Of a stretch of 64,000 nucleotides of DNA, positions 49,801-60,060 are shown in pieces. Source of the stretch: Euglena gracilis (Eukaryota > Euglenida > Euglenophyceae > Euglenales); NCBI GenBank assembly GCA_039621445.1, contig CP154956.1, positions 54,416,251 to 54,480,250 of the forward strand. Direction: 5' to 3'. The notes under the pieces are model-generated. The model made no database searches, was not told where the DNA came from, and saw nothing but the letters and a program-made list of their open reading frames with translations. A program made the translations under genes and the position numbers. Numbering within the stretch: position 1 is the first letter of the stretch; each line of letters starts with the position of its first letter.

Positions 49801-52800
49801 ATTTTTTCCAGGGGGTGTGCTGCAGGGGGAGGGGGACGCATTTCGCTATTTTCACATTTTTTTCAAATTTTGTGCAGTTTTGTGATTTTTTTTCGAGGCT
49901 GGGCTAGCGCATTTCACCTCCCCGCTCTGGTTGGCAGACACTCCGTAGCACAAGGCCCCCCCCAAACAAACATATAAAAACAAACAGAAACCTGACCATG
50001 ACCACCCGGAGGAGGCATTCTGTTTCCCTTCCCTGAGGGGGGGAACCTGGAGCCTTTCAGTTTCTGGATTCATCCAATTTTCTATGGTCAACGTCTGGAT
50101 TTTGTCACATTGCACACCCCCAGAGTAGTCATTTCCGGGGGACTCCCAACCCCATTATTACTAATTACTACTAAAAATTACCACTATTATTACATTATTA
50201 GTATATTATTATTGTTATTATTATTATTTATTTTATTACAAGAAATATTCATATTATACACTATTATATCCAACCATGGTTTTATTTTCCCAATTCTTCA
50301 TGTAGCCCAAAAGTGACCATTTTTCGGCAAATTTTGGCCCTTTTTGGGGGCTGTTTGGGTTTGGGGGTCAAAAAAAAAACTGATGTCTCCAAAATGTCAC
50401 AAAATTGCAGGACGGTCTTTAACGAAAAAAAAGAGAAAAATCCTGTCCCAATACATTTCAACCAAAAAATAAGGATTTTTTTTACATGCAGGCGTCACTC
50501 TCCATCCACTCCGCAATGGGAAGTGCCCCCTTCTTGGGGTGCAGGACTCCCACCTTTGATAAAGTGACGAATCGGCTGCACATGTGGATACTCCTTTCTG
50601 ATGAAGGAGGTCTCTGAAACCCCTAGTGTCTCCACAGCGGTGCGGGTACTCCCCTCATCTCCGTAGGGTTTTCTGTTTAGGCCGGTTGTCCCTACGGAGG
50701 AAAAACAGTACCCCAGAATGATTACACCATGGTTGGGATCGGTTAGCGAAATGGTGGCGAATGAATTTAATGCTTAGGTTGGCAGACTGGCAAGTAATGC
50801 ATGATTTGCCCTGCTCTGGAAATTTACGGCAGCTGGTAATGGGCAGTGGTAGTAGTATAATAATAATATAATAGCATAATGTTGTGTATGATATAGTATG
50901 ATATCGTATGATATATCCTATAATAATATATATCCTGTCCCCTGGCCGGGCCGGGCTGCTGGTCGGCTGTCAACCACATGCCTCAAATATTGCTGCCTCA
51001 TGGCACCTCCAGGCAGGTTAAGAGCTCAGCACTACACAAAACCTGGTTTATAAGTGGGGGGTTTATAAATCGAGGGAGGGCTTTTGCTTTATAATTTATG
51101 CAGGGACATGCCAGGGCGTTCCAAGGGACTGCCCAGCGGCCCGGCCCAGCCCAGCTGGCGACTGGCGGCACGGCGGCCTGGCAGTGATTCCTTTGGTTGG
51201 CCAGCATTTTGGAGATTTTGAAATTTTCGACCTTTTGACCAAAAAATGTTAAGTCAAAACAGGCCAAAATATTCGGTATTTGGAGCGAAATGGCCTTCAA
51301 ATAGCCATAACTCCAGGAGTGGACTCGTGGGGAAATCGACATACTGTTAGATAGTCCTGTGAAATAATCAAATGTACAGGAACAGCAGTTTGACAATTTC
51401 TCATGCTCCGTTCATTTGGTTTATGGTTGCACTCCCTTCCAACCCCACATGTTGGTAATTGATCAGGTTGGTTAAAAAAGTTATCTGTTTCTTCTTTGGG
51501 TCTCATACAGGTGCAGGTCATTTGAATGCTGGATGCTTGATTGTGCTTGCAGACTTTGGCGAAAGCGTGGTCCAAGGTGTTCCACCCTCCCATTTCCCAT
51601 TTCCCATATTTTTTTGATTCAGTATACAGGTCTCGCGTCGGAAGGTATTTCCGAAGCTCCTGGATTCAAACGTTGGGTCGCTTTTCCTGGAACCCCAAAG
51701 TTGTTTCGTTTTTGGCGAACCCCAGTGGGAGTGCGGCTCCTCTTACCTGTTAATGGCAAATGGTTGGGAAGACACAGCGCTGGGCTGCTGCCTTCAGACT
51801 ACCAGAAGCAAACTGGTGGAATTGTCTACAACCCAACGGCCACTGGCGCTGAGGCCTTTCCCCCTTTTTGCCGGCCTCCCACACTGCAGGCGCCTCCCCG
51901 ACGTGTGCCAGCCCCGCCCACGTGGACCGGGGCACGGAGTGCATCCGCAGTCCGGAGGTGCTGCAGGCCTTCCGGGAGGAGGCCCGGGGGAAGTGCGTCC
52001 AGCCGGCAAAGGTTTGCCCCGTGCCCCCCAACCCCGTCAGAAGAGGAATGGCGGACCGGCCGCCAACCCGTCATCCAGCCCCAGAGGATTTTTTTTTGAG
52101 GAAATGTCCAGCATTGATTTTGGTGTATTTTGGTTCGGATGACCAGAGTAACCGACCCTTTTGGGGGTGGTCGGGTTTTTTTTTTGATTTTTTGAAAGAG
52201 AAAGTAAAGCATAGAGTCGCAATGGTTGGATTCCATTCCGGATGTGCGATCGCCGCCAAGCAATTCGCTTGTTACAGGTGGATGTGTGGGCCCTGGGCTG
52301 CTTGTTTTATGAGCTTTTGACGGCGGAGTTCCTCTTCCTAGAGGCCTCCTACATGAAGTTCTGGAACCGCGTGTGCTCCGTAACGGAGCCTGCGCTCGAG
52401 GCGGACCATTTGGACCGTGTCGGGCGATCTGGACAGATATCACCTCTCATTATGAACCCCTCTTTGCGCAAACCTTTCATCCACCAACACCCAAATGAAA
52501 GAAAAAATCAATTTTAAAACAAAAACGCCAAAATGCGAAAAGTTGCTGGGATTTTTCAACGACAGCAATCTTGGCAGCCTCCTGACTGCCTGAAAACATG
52601 TCCAATTCTGACAGCCTCCGAAAGCATGCTCACCAAATCTCTTGTACTCGGGGGCATTTGTATTTGCAAGGTTTTTGGGAAGGGTCCCAAGGTGTTGTAC
52701 ACCCCCAGCGAGATATTCTAACCCCCCCCCCCACTTAGAAGTCCCCCGGGGCCACTGTTCGGGCACTCTGCGGAAAACCCGAGGGGGAGGTCTTCTGAGG

Positions 52801-53313
52801 GGCCGGCGGCCGAGCCGGGGATTGAACGGGGTCTAAAAATTTGCAAGACGCATTTTTTTCGAGTTTTGGGTGGACAGGCCATGTTTCAAGGATACCAGAT
52901 ATCGATTTTGTTCCCGATGCAGACCTGTTTTTGTGGAGATTTTCCAGTTTTTCACTGTTTTTCAATAAAAAAAATTCGTCAACTTTGTCAGCCGGCTTCG
53001 TCGGGGGGAGGGGGGGCTGTTATTTGGATTTTTGTTGGGAAACCCGAGCGGAGGGGTTTCTATTTGGGGAGGGGGGGTTGTTATTTGGGTGGGGGCTCCT
53101 AATGGGGGGTGTTATTTGGAGGTTTTCTTAATATTTCCAAAAAAAATAACACAGGGAAATGGACAGTTGAAGATTCAATGCCAAGAGTGTTATTCTTTTC
53201 AGTGTGAGCAGTTTATTGGTCTCAGGGGAGGAGGGGTTCAACCACCATGAATATCGGAATGTTGCTATCTGGATGCACCCTCATATTGTATCTGCTCAAT
53301 GGCATGCTAGCAA

Positions 53314-53357
<44 letters not shown>

Positions 53358-56300
53358 TTGAAGGATGGGTTTCTACCAGAATTCTTAGAATTTTGTGTTT
53401 TTCTTAAGGAAAATTTTATTGGCATACACAAAGAAAAATAACACTCCTGCCCCCACACATAGGACCCTTGTTAAAGCAGGGTTTCTGGAAATCAGCCCCA
53501 GGGGGTGTCTTTTATCATCAGCACCTGGCAGCATTGACCTATCACCAGTGGCTTTTTATTATTTTTTCAAGAGATGTTTGTCGTGGTTTTCAAAGAACAT
53601 TTGCAAAATCTGAACAATTGTGGTTTTTTTTAAAAAAAAAGCCCTGAGACACCTCCAACTGTAATCTAAACATCTTGCTGGGGGGTGGGTGGATCTGGAC
53701 CCCCCGGGTCCTTAAAAAAAAACCTCTGGTGGAAGCCCATTTTGGCAGGCCAACACCCCAATATACCGCACAATGATATGCACTCCCCTGCTCCTGCTAC
53801 CCCATTTTTGGGGGGGGGGTCTGCGCAAGCACTCCCGCTTTCCTTTGCATGCTGCGGCTCTTCAGGACCCCTCCAGCCGATGGTCGACGGGCGAACTGCA
53901 CCAGCGCCTGCTGGCCGTCACGGCGGCGGAGACGGCGGCCGCCTTGGTGGAGCTGAGGGCCTTCGGAGACAAAAGCCCTCCCCGTGCAGCTCCTGCCGCC
54001 ACACCAGCCCAGGGGGTGCCCAAAGCAGCGCCGTCAACGGGTGTGCTTTGCTGGCAGACAGCGAAGGGAGCGAAATGCACAGGGGAATATGCAAAGTGCC
54101 CTTCGGCCAAATTGGGCTCAGCGCTCCCCTTAAAAATAGCTTGAGTGTCAAGCTATTTTTTTGTCGTGCTGCATTTCCAAAAGGATGGCTGGACAGCCAC
54201 CTTTATCTCGCAAACTTGCAGAATGGCCAGCATTAGCAAAAAATGGATGATAACAGGTTTTTTTTTTTTGCATAAACGTTGATTTCTGGGTGGTTTTTTT
54301 TTGGCAAGGAGCACCCTAATCCCCCCGTGTCATTTGGGTGCCGGGGGGGGGGGATTTGTGGCCACCCAGGTCCGATTTTCGGTTCCGAGGCACCCCGGAA
54401 CCGCGTCGATTCTGGGCAACCATCCGCAGATTCGGGATAGCGTTACGGTTGGGATTGGTGCGCCTAAATGGTATTTTTTTAGGGACAAAGTTGGGCCAGA
54501 AGTTACGTCCCGTTTTGGTAGGATGTTGAGGCGGGCATTTCTGTCGGAATTTTACCCAAATTTGACCTGAGTTCTTCCCAATTTAAGTGAAATGCGGCCT
54601 AACCTCTCCCTAAATTCCTAAAAATGGCAGCCCTCTGGGAATCCAGTCGGAACCGTAACTCTATCCCCAGGCAATAACCCCGAATTTCTCCGGTAGGGCA
54701 CTTTCGACCCCCCCCCGGGGCAGGGTTTTGGGTGGGTAGTGCCATAGCACGCCCCCTCGCCTTCTGCATGAAAATGGCTATTTTCATGATAGGGGCGTAA
54801 TAATGGCTATTTTCAAGGGAAATTTGCCTGGGTCGGCAGGCACCGGGGCCAAAAGCGACCCCCCTCCCAGGGAGTTGTGCCTGGTATGGGCAGGCACCCC
54901 ATAATAGCACAAGGCACCCCCCTCCTCCCTTGAGGTTGGTAAAAATAAGCCTGGTGGCACCCCATTTGTGAGGTCACGTAGGTTCTGGCTGGCCCCATTT
55001 TTTCTCAGTTTCCAAGTCAGAAACCGTAGTAGACCTTTGTATGGAGTATCATATTTTTGGGCTAACGAGGAAAGTAATTTTTGGTGCTAAGATGGTTTTT
55101 ATTTTCGAAACTGCTTGGGCTTGTGTGCAGTTTTTGGATGTCAGCCTTTTCCTCCAGATGTTGATTTGTTTGGAGAGTTCAGGTTTCCACGATCCATGAA
55201 AATGTGATTGCTTCTTTTGTTGTTGTCCAAGAAAGAAGCTTGTGGTGCCAAAAATCCTTTTTGTCCAAAAAGGATTTTTCAAAATTCTGTTCGAACTATT
55301 TTTGTGCCACATATTGCAAGGCCAGTGAGAACAATCATTCGACGTTTTAAGCCTGAAGGTTATCTTCTGTTGTTGTTGTTTTTGCACAGAGTCAAAAGGA
55401 AGTTCACCAACTAGCCCAGGTGATATATTTGCCAACATACTGAACTTGGAGTCGCTTGAGGCACAAGGACGCTGTCGGTGCCACTCGGCATCTCATGCAA
55501 CGCACAGCTGGTTTCCCATCTTTGTCTTTGTTGCGATATAAATTTTGGTGTTGTAGTTTTCATTGTTTCTGTGGTTCCTTTGCTTTTTTAAAAAAAAAAG
55601 TCACAGCATGCAGAATTTGGTTTTTTGTCATTTTCTCACTCTATAAATACTTGAATTTTTTGTTTGTCAATGCTGCATCATTTCCGTTGTCCTGTTTCAT
55701 CTTTTGTGAAAAAAAAATCCTCAGAATATTAAACAGAAAAACATATTGATTAGCTCCAAGAAAAAGAATTTTTGAGCGAACTTGTCAAGGGGGGTTGCTG
55801 AGCTGTTATCTTTCTATGGTTAAGAGCAAAGGTCACCACCGGGGGAAACCACTCTTCACTCCCTATGGGAAATTCAAATACTGGTTGATGAGGCGTTCTA
55901 AGGGCTTCCTTTTAGATCGCCGACATTCCCTTTCATTCCTCATCATTTTATTGAAGAAGTCCATTTTTTTTAACTCAAAAAAATGGCAGAAACAGTCATT
56001 TTCCCACGCTCACAGCATAATTTTGGGGACATTTTAGATACCCTAAAATTAGATATTTCAAAAGTGAAGCCTAAATCAAATAAATGGATGGATACCTTTT
56101 AAACACTCCATCCAATGGCAATTTGATTTCCTGAAAATGCACAGTTAGCCCGATATATCACGACGCCGTGCATTTAAAATTACTTGCGAGCTTCTTTCCA
56201 GTTTCGTTTTCATTGTGTTTGTCTTTTGTTTTCATTTTAAGCATATATTTTATTTTTACTTTTATTTTGCTTTAATTTTTCATTCATACATTCATGCATT

Positions 56301-59300
56301 CTTTAATATTTCTTGATTTATTTTTTTTATTTATTTATTATTTATTATGCATTCATTCATTCATTAATTCATTCATTCATAACATTCATTCATTTATTCA
56401 TTCATTCATGCATGCATGCATTCATTTATTCATGCATTTATTTTTTATTTTTTAATTTTTAATTTTATTTTATTTTATTTTATTTTATTTTATTTATTTA
56501 TGTATTTCTTTATTTAATTATGTATTTTTGTATTTTATGCATTATTTTATTCATTATGTTTTTATTGCATGCTTATAATTTGTTTTTTGAGGTTTTTTGG
56601 GCCATTTATTTTGCTTATTTATTATGAATTTGAGTTATTGTTGCATTTTTGATGGATACCTCTGACCTGTTGTATTTTTATGGCCACTCTCATATTATTC
56701 TTTTCTGACAAAGAACTCAGCATTTTCAAAAACTCAGTTAAAACCAGGTGGCAAATTGATAATCGCAGTTTTTCTGCAATTCGTCTTCAATATTCCCACA
56801 TTTCTAAAGCATTTTTTTCCCTTTTCCTTCCGGGAAACTCTTCAGGCATGTGTGCATTTGTTTCGCCGTCACTCGTTCCTCTTTCATGGCTTTGTTGAAA
56901 GTTGGTTTATATTAATTTTGAGAATCCGGGAGAATAGCAAATTCAAATGCATGATTTTTGGGGGATTTGCTGATCCCAAAACTACTCGATTTTCTGCCCG
57001 AAAATTTCGAAAAAAAATACAAAAAATATTTCTTAAGCAGGGAAAAAAAAATCTGGATAAAGGCACAAATTCTTTTTGAGCCAGATCCAGTTGCTCGTTT
57101 TGGATCGCGATATCACTTTTTCTGCAAGTTTTTGCAACGTCCCCGAAGGCCTACGATTCAATCCCCCCCAAACCGCCCCATTTAGACCCCCCACCAAAAA
57201 ATGATAACCCTGCCCCAAACAGCCCTCCCCCAGGGTTTTCTACCAAAGATTCAGCTAACAACCCCCCCCCCCCCCATTTCACACCAAGTGCCAAACTACC
57301 AAAGGGCATATGGAGTTCAGAGCCAGCTGACGCTGTCCGGGGCCCTATCCCCACTCGACTCCTTCCGCGGCAACACTGCCCGAAGCAAAGCCAATGCTTC
57401 GTCTCCCGAGCCTTCTGCAGCGCTGCCATTTGCTGCTGAGGTTTTCCCACCCTGCGATGCCTGCGTCCGTATGTCTGTCACCCCCCCCCATTTGGATTTT
57501 GGATTAAAACTCCTGCTTTTAATGGTGCAGAATATAACGCCTGAAACAAGTGACAAAGTGAAACAAGTGACAAAGACCCTGCCGTCTTTCGGAACAGTCA
57601 TTGTCAATGCAGGATAGTTAAAATACATTGGGTTTGGAGGTATATATTTCATATTTAATGCCTGAAAGACTGCAATGCGGCAGATTGGGTCTTTTTTTGC
57701 AAGATTTTCAGTGCAGTAATCCATCCACCTGGGCAGCTGGGGGGTGACGCTATTTTTTTGTCGAACTTTGCTTTGGTGTTTTTTTGTGTTTTCCACTTTC
57801 TGGAGATTTCTCGATTTTTGTTGAATAAATTTTTCGACGTTTTTTTCTTGTTTTTTTTGTTTTTGCTTTTTTTTTTTTTTTTTTTTTCGTTTTTTTTGAT
57901 GTTTTCCACTTTCTGGAGATTTCTCGATTTTTGTGGTGAAAGGTGGCAAGGGTTGGAGGGGGCATTGTATCGAAGATGTGTGTCCGGTGTTTGCCGCTCA
58001 ATTTTTACCTCGGAGCAGATTTTTTGACAAAATTTGGCATTTTTTGGATGGCCAACAATCTGCATAATTTTGGAACCAGAAAAGCTTAATCAAAATATAT
58101 CAAAATACAGTTGCACAATGAAGAGTTTTCCTCGCAACACGTGATTTTTTCCGGAATTCTCTCCAGAGGGAAAGAGAACACCCCAGGGCTGACATGCAAC
58201 TGGCTTTTTTTGGCGTATTTTTTTTGGTTTTTTTTGCCTTTTTCTTTTTTTTTTGCGTCGGATTTTTCGAGGGTCCATATTCCCCCCCTTCCCCAGACAA
58301 GCTGCCCTGCTGGGCGCCTGAACCCCTCTCCCTCGTCAAAAAGAATAAAAACTACTTGGAATATTTTTCATGCAAAAAAGTGGACGGTTCAGCCTTGAAT
58401 TTTCGGCAGCTGGGATCTCGATTTGTTTCAGTCGTCCCGCGTGGAATTTCGGGTACGAAGAAATGTGCTGTGGGCTGGAGACGTCCCCCAGGCTGTAGTC
58501 CGCTTTACTTGCCGTTTTCTTGTGTCGTCTTTGCATCCTGCCCCAGGAGGGTGTCCGGGGTTTGGTTGGGCTGGGACTTAAATGGAAGAACTTGTTGTGA
58601 GAAAAATGCCAGACAAATTTGTTGTCCAGGCTTTCCCCCCATTTTAGGGATCCGTCCAGGATTTTCCCAGCAAATTTTTTTTAAAAAAAGTCCAACCCAA
58701 AGTTTTATTCGCCGCTTCGCACCGATCTTTGGAGTATATTTTGTCTTCAAAATCACTTGTTTTGATCAGCAAGTGTTCCCGGTCAAAATTTTCCCCCCGG
58801 TAAATGAAATGCAAGTTACCAAATGTTCACAGTCCATTGTCTTTTCTTTTGCAGTGTGTTGGATCCCGCAAATTCAACCTCGTTTCTCCCGTCATTGATG
58901 GCAAGCTATATATTGGTATGGTGTATTGTGTTATGTACCAAATCTTTTTTGGAAGTCGGACCTTTCCTTTATCAAGAGGGGCGAACCCTCTGGCTGGTTT
59001 GTGTTACCACTCTCCCCAACGGAGATGTCCCGGATAAATATGTACTCTGGAAAACCCTGCTCAAGGCAAGGCAGGGAATAGGGTTATCGTTGACATTTAG
59101 GTCGTTAATATAAGGGCCAACATTAGGATCAAATTTTGCCTGAAATTTCTAACAATCTGACATTGACCCAAATTTTTTTCATAAGATTGTAAGATTGAAA
59201 TCTGGTAAATTCGAGCTGAGGAAATTCATGCGGGAATTCCAGAAAATTTGTATGGGACGGTTGCATGGAGTACAATTTCTTTCAATCATTTTCCAGATAT

Positions 59301-60017
59301 TTTTTGAGTAACACCCCCCCCTCCACCCATGCTCGTGAAGTCCCTGTGACCATTGTACTTTCAAAATGGAGTTGACGCTTTGATTCTTTTTGTTAAAAAA
59401 AAATGTCAAGGAAATATCATGTAATACACATGATATGTATTATGTGTTATGCATTTTTGGCAAGCGTGTATTGTCACCCACAACTCTGGATTGAGTACCT
59501 CGACCTTAGAGTAGTTTTAGGGCCATGGGTTGGGTCAGCATTGTGGGCTTTACTTAAGCATAACCTCATGTCTTCAATAAGCTGAATGCCCACTGCAGGG
59601 GTGTTATCAGAGGGGCATGCCAAGAGGGTAGTTTAATACCTCCCAGTACGACCCAGTTGAAAGAGGTTATTTGCATACAATTTTGCGTTGATTGTATTAC
59701 CATGTGTCATTTTGGATGCAAGATTTCAAGAAAATGAAAAGAGTCTGTTGCAGAGCAGAAAAGTTTGCGTGATACGTCCTCTCAGCCCAAAATATGCGGG
59801 TGGGTCATTTTTTCAACTAGGGTTTTGTAAGTGATTTAATGTGAAGAGAGCAGGGATGCCCAACCATATTGTGTCTGCTGGTGGCATTCATATATTAATG
59901 TCATTTTTTTAAATGGCATTGGAGAGGCTCTAGTGCTCTTCTAAATACATGTGGCGTAAACCCAAAAAGTTTATTTTTTGTGTCAACTGTTTCGTTTTAT
60001 ATTGTGATACACACACA

Positions 60018-60060
<43 letters not shown>

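Noticed and set aside
55390-55419. 30-nt exon candidate between good borders
   Set aside because: It does not provide the phase change needed between 54,040 and 57,321, and direct joining of 54,015 to 57,321 needs no extra exon.
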